Shown here one piece after another: positions 1 through 7,689 of a DNA stretch of 34,482 nucleotides. The stretch is from Ignavibacteria bacterium (GTDB lineage: Bacteria; Bacteroidota; Ignavibacteria; Ch128b). Under the pieces are notes generated by a model that saw only the letters and a list, made by a program, of their open reading frames with translations, was not told the origin of the DNA and made no database searches. Numbering within the stretch: the stretch's first letter is position 1; every line of letters starts with the position of its first letter. Where the stretch lies: contig JAOAHM010000011.1 in NCBI GenBank assembly GCA_026415235.1, forward strand, positions 1 to 34,482. The letters are read 5' to 3'. A program made the translations under genes and the position numbers.

Positions 1-150
1 CATTGTGTTTTGTTGAATGGAAGGTTTTTCAACTTGTTGTTCGATTCTCTTATAAACTTCTTCCCTGAGTTTTTCAGGAGAAATATTATCACCAAATTCT
101 TTTAAGACCTCAATAGTGATTTCACGAATTTTTTGTTCTGAAATGTTCAA
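1..150 (-). CDS. N-terminal fragment of an unidentified protein (cut by window edge)
   Basis: An open frame of 50 codons runs off the left edge of the window, so only the N-terminus is visible. It opens with TTG at 148-150, preceded by a good Shine-Dalgarno sequence (GAGG, about 6 bases before the start), which makes it a credible gene. The visible part is helical and charged (begins LNISEQKIREITIEVLKEFG) and shows no motif I recognise. It lies 33 bp downstream of the nuclease-like gene on the same strand and is probably co-transcribed with it, so it may be its functional partner. No function is assigned. Confidence 0.55.
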   Translation of the reverse strand, partial: MNISEQKIREITIEVLKEFGDNISPEKLREEVYKRIEQQVEKPSIQQNTM

Positions 151-183
151 GATTTACCTCGTAATTTTATCAGTGTAATTTCA

Positions 184-921
184 TCAATAAAAATTGATTT
201 TACCTGCAATTGAATAGTACTCATAAGTTTTTGCATGCAAATTTGATACAAAGTCATAAGACCAGAATTCAACTCTTTTTTTGATCTCATTAAAAGCAGA
301 AAGATTTAAATTTTTTTCCAATTCATTTCTTCTAACTTCATTTGCGACAATTACAAATTTAGAATGAAAATCCTGCAGTTCAACAAATTTGAGAAGTGAA
401 GTTTTTATATCTGATGAATGTTCAATTTCAAAAAAACATTTTGGCATTTTTCGTTGATTAAACCAAATTACATCTATAGTTTTTGAGATTTTTACAATTT
501 CATCAAATGAAAAAGGATATATATTTTTTAGTGTAGAGATTTCTTCAAGTTTTTTGTTAAGAAATTTCTTTCGCCTATCTTGATTTGGAATGTAAGTTTG
601 ATTTTCAAAAAGATTACCAATCTCTAAAATCAATCCCTGATAACATGAATGAATGAAAAAGTTTTTTTCATTCTTAGATTTTTGTCTCAGAGCTAAAATC
701 TCTTCGGGAAGAATATTTTTGTGAGAATTAAGAGCCCACAAACCTGGTCTAATTTTAAAGAAAAATCTTTCATCTTGAACAATTCTTCGAATATTGGCAA
801 AGGGTGTTTTCGATCTCCAAATTACTCCTGGAACTTTGAAAACCTCTTGATATAAATAACCCAATGTTGCATATCCACCATTATCTTCCATTACTTTAAT
901 CACTGCTTCGTATTGCTTCAT
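184..921 (-). CDS. HARE-HTH plus PD-(D/E)xK-like nuclease candidate
   Basis: A 245-residue protein with two recognisable parts. Residues 1-68 look like a HARE-HTH (HB1/ASXL-type) winged helix, with the typical elements GGYATL, KTPFANIRRIV and FFKIRPGLWAL; this fold is known from restriction and DNA-modification proteins. Residues 85-225 resemble a restriction-endonuclease-like core. A helix carries E100 (QGLILEIGNLF), followed by D150 in TIDVIWF and E165/E167 in FFEIEHSSD, a D-x14-ExE arrangement like the PD-(D/E)xK superfamily. The FEIEHSSDI segment recalls FEVEHTTSI-type motifs in predicted nucleases. It follows the acyl-CoA dehydrogenase by 14 bp, has no strong ribosome-binding site, and precedes a partial gene by 33 bp. 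Likely a DNA-targeting nuclease of a restriction or defence type. The domain reading is from memory of the families, and the substrate is unknown. Confidence 0.6.
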   Translation of the reverse strand: MKQYEAVIKVMEDNGGYATLGYLYQEVFKVPGVIWRSKTPFANIRRIVQDERFFFKIRPGLWALNSHKNILPEEILALRQKSKNEKNFFIHSCYQGLILEIGNLFENQTYIPNQDRRKKFLNKKLEEISTLKNIYPFSFDEIVKISKTIDVIWFNQRKMPKCFFEIEHSSDIKTSLLKFVELQDFHSKFVIVANEVRRNELEKNLNLSAFNEIKKRVEFWSYDFVSNLHAKTYEYYSIAGKINFY

Positions 922-935
922 ATCAAGATGAAAAT

Positions 936-2075
936 TTACTTCAATAAACTTCTTGCAATTACTATTCGTTGAATTTCGGAAGTGCCTTCGTATATCTCGG
1001 TTATTTTTGCATCTCGTAAGTAACGTTCAACAAGATATTCTCGAACATATCCATAGCCACCATGAATTTGTATTGCTTCATCAGCACATTCCATTGCTGT
1101 TCGAGATGCAAAAAGTTTTGCCATTGCTGCATGCATTGCATAATCTTTGTGTTGATCTTTTAAAGATGCAGCTTGTAATGTAAGCAATCTTGCAGCTTCG
1201 ACTTTAGTTGCCATATCAGCAAGTTTGAATTGAATTGCCTGAAGCTCAGCAATTGGTTTTCCAAATGCTTTTCGTTCTTTCGAATATTTGATAGCTGCTT
1301 CCAAGGAGGCTTGTGCAATACCAAGTGCTTGAGCAGCAATTCCAATTCGTCCACCATTCAATGTATTCATTGCAAAATTAAATCCTTTACCTTCTTCCCA
1401 AATCAAATTTTCTTTTGGAACTCGACAATTCGTAAACATTAAAGAGCATGTATCAGAACTTCTAATACCAAGTTTATCTTCTTTCTTTCCTCTTTCAAAT
1501 CCAGGAAAATCTTTTTCTACAATGAATGCACTAATACCTTTATGGCGCAATTCACGATTTGTTTGAGCCATCACCAGATAAACATCAGCAGTTGTTCCAT
1601 TTGTAATCCAATTTTTTGTACCATTTAATATGTAATAGTCACCATCTTTTTCAGCAATTGTATGTTGATTTGTTGCATCGCTTCCAGCTTCAGGTTCAGA
1701 TAATGCAAAAGCACCTAACATTTTTCCCTGAGCAAGTGGTCTCAAATATTTTTCTTTTTGTTCAGGTGTACCATAAGTTTCAAGTCCCCAACAAACTAAG
1801 CTATTATTTACCGACATAATCACACCAACGCTTGCATCAACTTTCGAAATTTCTTCCATTGCAAGAACATAACTTATTGTATCCAAACCTGCACCACCCC
1901 ATTCAGGCGAAACCATCATTCCCATAAATCCAAGTTCACCAAGTTTTTTCACGATTTCGTAAGGGAACTCACCTTTGATGTCTCGTTCAACAGCAGTTGG
2001 TGCAATTTCACTTTCAGCAAATTCTTTTGCCGTTTGTTTAATCATTAATTGCTCTTCAGTGAAGGTGAAATTCAT
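936..2075 (-). CDS. acyl-CoA dehydrogenase, short-chain/butyryl-CoA type
   Basis: A 379-residue FAD enzyme catalysing alpha,beta-dehydrogenation of acyl-CoA, with electrons passing to electron-transfer flavoprotein. Family signature 1 is at 122-134 (AFALSEPEAGSDA) and the flavin-binding WITNG at 156-160. Signature 2 lies near the C-terminus (QIHGGYGYVREY), and the catalytic base is probably E363 in IYEGTSEIQ, the position used by short/medium-chain and butyryl-CoA dehydrogenases. Length is normal for the family. ATG is preceded by AGGAG with 5-base spacing, and this ribosome-binding site overlaps the stop region of the M48 peptidase gene, 8 bp upstream, suggesting coupling. No ETF or other beta-oxidation gene is nearby, so the physiological substrate (short-chain fatty acid or branched-chain amino-acid breakdown) is inferred only from sequence type. 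Confidence 0.93.
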   Translation of the reverse strand: MNFTFTEEQLMIKQTAKEFAESEIAPTAVERDIKGEFPYEIVKKLGELGFMGMMVSPEWGGAGLDTISYVLAMEEISKVDASVGVIMSVNNSLVCWGLETYGTPEQKEKYLRPLAQGKMLGAFALSEPEAGSDATNQHTIAEKDGDYYILNGTKNWITNGTTADVYLVMAQTNRELRHKGISAFIVEKDFPGFERGKKEDKLGIRSSDTCSLMFTNCRVPKENLIWEEGKGFNFAMNTLNGGRIGIAAQALGIAQASLEAAIKYSKERKAFGKPIAELQAIQFKLADMATKVEAARLLTLQAASLKDQHKDYAMHAAMAKLFASRTAMECADEAIQIHGGYGYVREYLVERYLRDAKITEIYEGTSEIQRIVIARSLLK

Positions 2076-2083
2076 AAAAACTC

Positions 2084-2923
2084 CTATCTTAATTTGCTTT
2101 TTATGTTTGTTTGATAAGATTGACGGTATACATCTGGATCGTTTGATTTATAATCTTTGATAGGAATGCCTAAATTTTTCAATCGTGCTTCAGCTGTTTT
2201 AATTCTATCTATTGGATCGGGATGAGTAGATAAAAATGTTTTTACTTTTGAAGGTTGATTATCTATTAACTTATCGTCTCGCATTTTTTCAAAGAAGAAT
2301 TTTACACCTCCTGGATAAAATCTTGTGCTTCTCAAATATTTGATTGAATAATCATCTGCTTCATCTTCAAATTGACGACTATTAGCGAGAAAAGTTAATC
2401 CAGTTAAAAGATTAGCAGCAATTTGTGCAAGTTCGTTTGGATCTTCACCAAGAACTAAACTCGCAAGCATTGATAAACCATAGTAAGATGTAAGATTTTG
2501 AGTGGCGTGTCTTCTTTCAGCGTGAGCAATTTCATGAGCCAAAACTCCAGCAAGCGCTGCTTCACTATCAAGATATTTTAATATTCCTGTGTAGACATAA
2601 ATGAAACCACCAGGTGTTGCAAAAGCGTTTAAGGTATTATCATCTTGAATCAATTCAAGTTGATATTTATAAACATTTCGTTTTTTAATTTCTGGTGAAT
2701 TTAAGATTTGGTTGAAAATATTGTTGATAATGTAATTTTTAACTGCTGGATCACCTGAATAGATGGGATAATCTTTTGGATTTTTTCTTATTTCTTGGTC
2801 GAGTTGCATTCCCAAATTAACTTCATCACTATCACTAAAAATATTTAAACCCCATTTTGCACAACCCGCAAAGAAAAAGAAAACCAGAATAAATGATATA
2901 AGTGATTTGAAATTCTTATTCAT
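2084..2923 (-). CDS. M48-family metallopeptidase lipoprotein (BepA/Loi-like)
   Basis: A 279-residue zinc peptidase. The chosen start at 2921-2923 has GGAGG five bases upstream; an ATG 12 bases earlier (2933-2935) lies on that ribosome-binding site and inside the permease stop region, so it is rejected. A hydrophobic signal ends in a lipobox (FFAGC), so C21 is probably lipidated and the protein envelope-anchored. The zinc site is HEIAH at 130-134, with the third ligand probably E186 in the ExxAD motif (FEDEADDYS). The HPDPIDR segment in the C-terminal part is typical of periplasmic M48 proteins. By analogy with BepA/Loi it may degrade or help fold stalled outer-membrane proteins. It starts 1 bp after the permease stop, indicating co-translation. 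Confidence 0.9.
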   Translation of the reverse strand: MNKNFKSLISFILVFFFFAGCAKWGLNIFSDSDEVNLGMQLDQEIRKNPKDYPIYSGDPAVKNYIINNIFNQILNSPEIKKRNVYKYQLELIQDDNTLNAFATPGGFIYVYTGILKYLDSEAALAGVLAHEIAHAERRHATQNLTSYYGLSMLASLVLGEDPNELAQIAANLLTGLTFLANSRQFEDEADDYSIKYLRSTRFYPGGVKFFFEKMRDDKLIDNQPSKVKTFLSTHPDPIDRIKTAEARLKNLGIPIKDYKSNDPDVYRQSYQTNIKSKLR

Positions 2924-2924
2924 C

Positions 2925-3938
2925 TTATCCTCCATTTGAAAATTGTTTACGCTTTAGCAAAAATATAAAAATCGGTGAACCTATTATAGCTGTAATAGAA
3001 CCAATAGGAATTTCCATCGGTGCAAAAAGAATTCGTGAGATTAAATCTGATAAAATCAAAAACATAGCTCCAATAAAAATTGATGTCGGAATAATAATTC
3101 GATTGTCATATCCAAAAATTAATCGGCATATATGTGGGACAACCAATCCAACAAATCCAATAATTCCAACATTTGCAACAACAACTCCAATTAACAAACT
3201 TCCAAAAATCAATGATAAATTTTTTAATTGCTTTGTGTTCACACCAAATTGTTTTGCATTTTCCTCATCAATCGAAATCAAATTGTATTGATTCGAGTAA
3301 ACTAAAAAAATAATAGAAGAAAAAATAAAAATCACAAAAATCAACAAAGCAGAACTGTAATTTGCTAAAGAAAGATTTCCCATTAACCAGAAAAGGGCTG
3401 TTCTAAAACTTTGATCTAAAAAAGATACAATCAACAAAATTAAAGCAGAAAAAAATGAATTAATCATTACACCAATTAAAAGAATTGTATTAGGTTCGAT
3501 TTCGCCAAATCTTCTTCCAAATAGATAAACAATGAAAAATGTAATTAAACTTCCAGCAAAAGAAAAAAATGAAATGCCAATCAAATGTATTCCAAATGAA
3601 ATTGAAAGGATTGCTCCTAAGGCTCCTCCACTTGATACGCCAAGAATATATGGTTCAGAGAGTGGATTTTTTAGTAACGCTTGAAAAACAACTCCAACTA
3701 TCGAAAGCGAAGCACCAACAATTGCTGCTGTGAGTATTCTTGGTAATCGAAGTTGAAAAATGATTTCGTATTCAATCCAATTTTCATTTCTATTAAAAAA
3801 AATTTGAAAAACTTTTAAAGGTGAGATAAATTCTGCTCCAAAACTTAAACTCATTAAAATTACTATTATCAACAAAAAGAAAAGTATTGCAGAGTAAAGG
3901 ATTATTCTTTGGGCAGTTAATTTTGAACCAACACTCAT
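2925..3938 (-). CDS. FecCD/BtuC-type ABC transporter permease
   Basis: A 337-residue polytopic membrane protein of the FecCD family: inner-membrane permease subunits that import ferric siderophores, haem or vitamin B12. It has about 9-10 hydrophobic segments and the family core RLPRILTAAIVGASLSIVG followed by ALLKNPLSEPYILGVSSGGALGA. The C-terminal GxxVPHICR and PMEIPIGSITAIIGSPIF elements are also typical. ATG at 3936-3938 lacks a strong Shine-Dalgarno sequence. No ATPase or substrate-binding protein gene is adjacent: upstream is obg, downstream an M48 peptidase, so partners must be elsewhere or just outside. A Fur-box-like sequence lies 36-54 bases upstream, which favours iron or haem over B12; no cobalamin riboswitch is visible. 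Confidence 0.92.
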   Translation of the reverse strand: MSVGSKLTAQRIILYSAILFFLLIIVILMSLSFGAEFISPLKVFQIFFNRNENWIEYEIIFQLRLPRILTAAIVGASLSIVGVVFQALLKNPLSEPYILGVSSGGALGAILSISFGIHLIGISFFSFAGSLITFFIVYLFGRRFGEIEPNTILLIGVMINSFFSALILLIVSFLDQSFRTALFWLMGNLSLANYSSALLIFVIFIFSSIIFLVYSNQYNLISIDEENAKQFGVNTKQLKNLSLIFGSLLIGVVVANVGIIGFVGLVVPHICRLIFGYDNRIIIPTSIFIGAMFLILSDLISRILFAPMEIPIGSITAIIGSPIFIFLLKRKQFSNGG

Positions 3939-3973
3939 TTCGATTTATTATTTCTTAAAGTTATAATAGAAAA

Positions 3974-3992
3974 GCAACGGAATATCATTATC
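3974..3992 (-). promoter_or_regulatory. candidate Fur box upstream of the FecCD permease
   Basis: Read on the minus strand this is GATAATGATATTCCGTTGC, matching 14 of 19 positions of the classical Fur box GATAATGATAATCATTATC, with the first ten bases identical. It sits 36-54 bases before the permease ATG, where a repressor would cover a promoter. In AT-rich DNA the second, poorer half could match by chance. Function as an iron-responsive operator is inferred from sequence and context. Confidence 0.4.
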
Positions 3993-4089
3993 AAAATCTT
4001 CTCATCTTTTTAAATATTAAATCAAATCATACATAAAAATTGAAAGCATTTCAGAATAATCAAAAATTTAAATGCAAAGAGTATTTGTT

Positions 4090-5106
4090 TTATTTCAAAT
4101 TCAACACTTCGGCTAACTTGTCAAGTAAGTTTTCAATTCCAATGTTTGCAACAGCGGAAATAAACAAAATTGCTTTTGGTTTTGTATATCCTTTGACAGC
4201 TTCTTTGAATTTTGATTTAATTTTTCGTTCAAAATCTTTTTTATCTTCTTCAGGAATCAAATCCATTTTTGAAATGGCAACAAGATGAGGTTTCTTCAAC
4301 ATCTCTTTACTGTAAGATTTCAATTCTTTAATTAAGATTTTATAATCTTCAAAAGGATTTTCTGAAGTTGCATCAATCAAAAAAAGAAGAATTTTTGTTC
4401 TTTCAATGTGTCTTAAAAATTTCAATCCCAATCCTTTTCCTTCTGAAGCGCCTTCGATAATTCCAGGTATATCTGCTACCACAAAACTTTTGAAATCTTT
4501 GTATTGCACTAATCCAAGAACAGGTTCTAAAGTTGTAAAAGGATAATCGGCAATCTTAGGTCGTGCTGCTGAAATAACAGAAATTAAGGTAGACTTGCCA
4601 GCATTTGGGAAACCAACGATTCCAACATCCGCTATTAATTTCAATTCGAGCACAATCCATCGTTCTTCGCCTGGTTGACCAGGTTCGGCTTTTCTAGGTG
4701 CTTGATTTGTGGGCGATTTGAAATGAGTGTTCCCTCTTCCACCTTTTCCACCACGAGCAACAACAAATTTTTGATAAGGTTCGGTAAAATCAAAAAGAAC
4801 TTCATCGGTTTCTTTATCTTTTACAACTGTTCCAACTGGCACTTTTAGAATTATGTCTTCACCACTTTTGCCTGTTTTAAGTGCGCCCATTCCATGTTCA
4901 CCATTAGGTGCGATATACTTACGCTTATAACGATAATCGAGCAATGTAGACATATTAGGATCTGACATAATTATCACATCACCACCTTTTCCACCATCAC
5001 CACCATCTGGTCCACCTTTTGGCACATATTTTTCTCGACGAAAACTTACCGCACCTCTACCACCATTTCCTGCTTTAACATAAATTTCTACTAAATCAAT
5101 AAACAT
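4090..5106 (-). CDS. obg: GTPase Obg/CgtA
   Basis: A 338-residue ribosome-assembly and stress-linked GTPase. Residues 1-158 form the glycine-rich Obg fold (KAGNGGRGAVSFRREKYVPK, then GGPDGGDGGKGGDV). The G domain carries the P-loop GFPNAGKST at 165-173, switch I TT at 191-192, DIPG at 212-215, SKMD at 279-282 (the usual NKxD with Ser for Asn), and SA at 317-318. The protein ends after the G domain and lacks the C-terminal OCT extension of Bacillus-type Obg, as in many Bacteroidota. It starts 7 bp after the preceding hypothetical gene, so the two are co-transcribed. No clear terminator follows before the permease 151 bp downstream. Confidence 0.97.
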   Translation of the reverse strand: MFIDLVEIYVKAGNGGRGAVSFRREKYVPKGGPDGGDGGKGGDVIIMSDPNMSTLLDYRYKRKYIAPNGEHGMGALKTGKSGEDIILKVPVGTVVKDKETDEVLFDFTEPYQKFVVARGGKGGRGNTHFKSPTNQAPRKAEPGQPGEERWIVLELKLIADVGIVGFPNAGKSTLISVISAARPKIADYPFTTLEPVLGLVQYKDFKSFVVADIPGIIEGASEGKGLGLKFLRHIERTKILLFLIDATSENPFEDYKILIKELKSYSKEMLKKPHLVAISKMDLIPEEDKKDFERKIKSKFKEAVKGYTKPKAILFISAVANIGIENLLDKLAEVLNLK

Positions 5107-5113
5107 AGATTTT

Positions 5114-6373
5114 TCACTTTATGTTTTCGTAAAGGAATTCGGTGAATTTAATTGCCCACTTTGAAAAAGGTTGAATATTCTTTTTGTCAAAAAGGTCAGT
5201 TAGTAAGATTGAAGCTTCATCCCAATTTTCAACTCTATTTATTTTATTCATAAATTCAGCAAAAGCAAATTCATTCTCATCAAAAATTTTTTTAATTATT
5301 TTTTTCTTTAGTCTATTTGGCATCAATCCATCAAGATTGCGGTCAAATTCCTTCGTTCTTTTATTTGAAATTGTTGAAGTTAATTTTTCTGAAAATTCTT
5401 TTTTATCGGTGACAACAGCTGAACTATCTTGATTTACAATTTGCTCTTCTTCTTCATTCAAATCGGTCATTACTTCTTCATGAATTGTTTCTTCTTTTGA
5501 AAGTACATCTTGTTTAGTTTCAACAACTTTTTCTTCGATTTTCTGATTAGTTATTAAGTCTTGAGTTGTTTTTTCTCGATGCTCTACTATAAGTTGTTCT
5601 TTTTTAGTTTCTTGAACTAAAGGTTCTGTTAAGAATTGTAAATACGAGAGAACACTACCACCGAAGGATTTAAAATGGTCTTTATGCTCCTCAAGAAATT
5701 GAGAAAGTTCAATATGTCCTTTATCCTTCAAATGAACGATAAATGCTTCATATTCAGGGAAATCGTTGATGAATAAGTTAAGCTCTAAAAGAAAGTTCTT
5801 AAAACTACTAAACAAATTATAGTGGTCTAATAAAGTGAAATTTTTTGAATATTCTTTTTCAATTTTGTAAAGCAGTTGAACAAAATCCGTTTTTTTGATT
5901 TTTGTTGTACCTGTACGATTGAAATATTCATTAAGTAAAATTGGGAAATAATTGTATTCAGTAATAAACTTTAATCGTTCTTTTATTATATGAACACTTT
6001 GTATCTCTTCATACTTAAAGACAAATGTTGTAAGCGTGTCACAAGGCTTAAGTAAATAATCAAGATTTAAGTCTAATGCAACTTTGAGTAAGAATGAAAA
6101 TTGTTCTAAATCAAGTTCTTTTGTGTATTTGAGCAAAACTTTTAATTCATCTAAAAGCGGTTTTACTAATTCGTGCTCGAAATTGAACTTGGAGAATTTC
6201 TTTATTTCATTAAACTCAAATTCGACTTTGTTCTCAATTTCTTGCTCAAAAAATTTTTTGATTGAATTTGGAATGTTAAGCTTAACTAAATCCGAAATCG
6301 AAATTTTATCAGTGTTATGAAAAATTGCTCGTGAATATCTGTTTATTACTACTTGTTTTTCTCTATCGAACAT
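5114..6373 (-). CDS. conserved hypothetical protein upstream of obg
   Basis: A 419-residue protein without signal peptide or membrane segment, so probably cytoplasmic. Residues 1-260 are helical. Residues about 265-345 are a Glu/Lys/Gln-rich low-complexity linker. The C-terminal 70 residues form a compact conserved-looking domain (starts LMPNRLKKKIIKKIFDENEF, ends FSKWAIKFTEFLYE), similar to C-terminal domains I recall in uncharacterised FCB-group proteins. ATG at 6371-6373 has no Shine-Dalgarno sequence. It heads the transcription unit that includes obg, 7 bp downstream. The layout suggests a scaffold with a flexible linker; a link to Obg or ribosome assembly is inference from position only. 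Confidence 0.75.
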   Translation of the reverse strand: MFDREKQVVINRYSRAIFHNTDKISISDLVKLNIPNSIKKFFEQEIENKVEFEFNEIKKFSKFNFEHELVKPLLDELKVLLKYTKELDLEQFSFLLKVALDLNLDYLLKPCDTLTTFVFKYEEIQSVHIIKERLKFITEYNYFPILLNEYFNRTGTTKIKKTDFVQLLYKIEKEYSKNFTLLDHYNLFSSFKNFLLELNLFINDFPEYEAFIVHLKDKGHIELSQFLEEHKDHFKSFGGSVLSYLQFLTEPLVQETKKEQLIVEHREKTTQDLITNQKIEEKVVETKQDVLSKEETIHEEVMTDLNEEEEQIVNQDSSAVVTDKKEFSEKLTSTISNKRTKEFDRNLDGLMPNRLKKKIIKKIFDENEFAFAEFMNKINRVENWDEASILLTDLFDKKNIQPFSKWAIKFTEFLYENIK

Positions 6374-6396
6374 TCAATTGCCATAGTTTTAAAATT

Positions 6397-6424
6397 AATT
6401 TAGATAAGGATGAAGTTTTTTCAA
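6397..6424 (-). promoter_or_regulatory. candidate promoter for the hypothetical-obg unit
   Basis: On the minus strand TTGAAA (6419-6424) and TAAATT (6397-6402) are separated by 16 bases, a fair sigma-70-like pair ending about 23 bases before the ATG. It lies in the 298-bp gap after the preceding terminator, where a promoter is expected. Apart from this and the terminator at 6619-6653, I see nothing else in that gap (6374-6671). AT-rich sequence makes chance matches common. Confidence 0.3.
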
Positions 6425-6618
6425 ACATTCGAACTATTAATTACATTTCTTGCAAACTCAAGTAATTAAATTAACCAACCCGACTAAGTTTCTGAAATTC
6501 TGTCGAATTAGATTTAATTCTTTGATTGTAATTTTTGAAAAGCAATAGTAACGGTGATGAAAGCAAAATTGATTATTTATCATGATAAAGATGGTATTAA
6601 CAGAAATTGTCTTTATAT

Positions 6619-6653
6619 AAAAAAAGGCTGATGAAGAATTTTCATCAGCCTTT
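6619..6653 (-). terminator. rho-independent terminator after the PorV-like gene
   Basis: A perfect 13-bp stem (6623-6635 paired with 6641-6653, core AAAGGCTGATGAA) closes a 5-base loop and is followed on the minus strand by seven T residues. It starts 18 bp after the stop of the PorV-like gene and closes the four-gene export cassette. The A-rich flank also gives a partly symmetrical look, but no plus-strand gene ends here. Confidence 0.93.
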
Positions 6654-6671
6654 GATGGAAGAATAGCAAAA

Positions 6672-7676
6672 TTAGAAACGAACGGAAATTGAAAGATGTT
6701 GTGTGTTCTTCAAAATTCCAAAATCTTGATATGCATAGTCGAAATTAAAACCATATCCAGCTGAAAAATCATATTTAATACCAAATCCAAGGGTCAAACC
6801 TTCTTGTGAGTTTTTTAGGAACAAATTTTTGTAACCTGCTCTCAATGAAATAAAATTATTGAAAATATATTCACCACCAACATTAAGTGATTCAGCATTA
6901 TCGTTTGGATGCAAAGCGTCAACACCGAGAGTGAAGGTATGCATTTGAGTTTTCAATAAATCCATTGCTAAACCGACTCTAAAAAGTAATGGTAATGGAT
7001 AACTATCTGTTCTTAGATTTGCAAGAATTTGGTCATTATTACCATAAATATTTGGGTCAATATCATAAAGCACGAGCAAATCTTTTCCACTCAATCGCAT
7101 ATCAGTTCCAAAGTTTGAAATTGTTGCAGCAATTCTCATGTTAAAAATCTCAGAGTAAAAAAGTGTTCCAATATCAAAAGCAATTGCATCTGCAGAAGAA
7201 TTCCATATACTTTGATTGATATATTTCACACTACCACCAATTGAGAATCTATCTGTCAAATTGTATGCATAGCTAAGAGCTAAAGATAAATCTTTTGCAG
7301 TGAAGAATTCACCTGTTCCATCTTGTTCTTTCAAAGTGGTTACTTCCATTTTTCCATAATCAAGATATGTTATACTTAAACCTACAGCACCATAATCTTG
7401 CAGATTAATTTTTGCACCAGCCCAATTAAATGTAATATCTGCGAACCACCTCGTATGAGAGAACATAGCTTCGTTGTATTCAGTTCTGGAAATACCTGCT
7501 GGGTTCCAATACAATGCCGTTACATCATTTGCAGTAGCTGAAAAACCACCACCCATACCAATCGCACGAGGACCTATTCCAATGTTTAAGAATGGTGCAG
7601 CAGTTGAACCAACTTTTGTCTGTGCAAAAATCGTTGTCGAGCAAATCAAAATGATGAAAATAACTTTCAATTTCAT
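6672..7676 (-). CDS. PorV/PorQ-family outer-membrane beta-barrel protein
   Basis: A 334-residue outer-membrane protein with a signal peptide at about 1-18 (ending TTIFA). The N-terminal signature GIGPRAIGMGGGFSATANDV followed by TALYWNPAGI is the hallmark of the PorV/PorQ (UPF0164/FadL-like) family. The rest alternates beta strands and ends in LSISVRF with a terminal Phe, as in barrel proteins. In type IX secretion PorV carries cargo to the attachment complex. Family members without that role also exist in Ignavibacteria, so the exact job is uncertain. ATG has GGAG 8 bases upstream, and the gene starts 13 bp after the 1208-residue secreted protein, which is its likely partner or cargo. A strong terminator follows. 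Confidence 0.88.
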   Translation of the reverse strand: MKLKVIFIILICSTTIFAQTKVGSTAAPFLNIGIGPRAIGMGGGFSATANDVTALYWNPAGISRTEYNEAMFSHTRWFADITFNWAGAKINLQDYGAVGLSITYLDYGKMEVTTLKEQDGTGEFFTAKDLSLALSYAYNLTDRFSIGGSVKYINQSIWNSSADAIAFDIGTLFYSEIFNMRIAATISNFGTDMRLSGKDLLVLYDIDPNIYGNNDQILANLRTDSYPLPLLFRVGLAMDLLKTQMHTFTLGVDALHPNDNAESLNVGGEYIFNNFISLRAGYKNLFLKNSQEGLTLGFGIKYDFSAGYGFNFDYAYQDFGILKNTQHLSISVRF

Positions 7677-7689
7677 TTTCTCATCTCCA

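Noticed and set aside
2933-2935. Earlier ATG for the M48 peptidase (four codons longer)
   Set aside because: It lies on the GGAGG that serves the ATG at 2921-2923 and overlaps the end of the permease gene.
3939-4089. Cobalamin riboswitch before the FecCD permease
   Set aside because: The 151-bp gap is too short and lacks a B12-box-like core.
6557-6631. 24-codon plus-strand frame beginning MKAKLIIYHDKDG
   Set aside because: Very short, with a poor ribosome-binding site, and it ends inside the terminator stem; probably chance.
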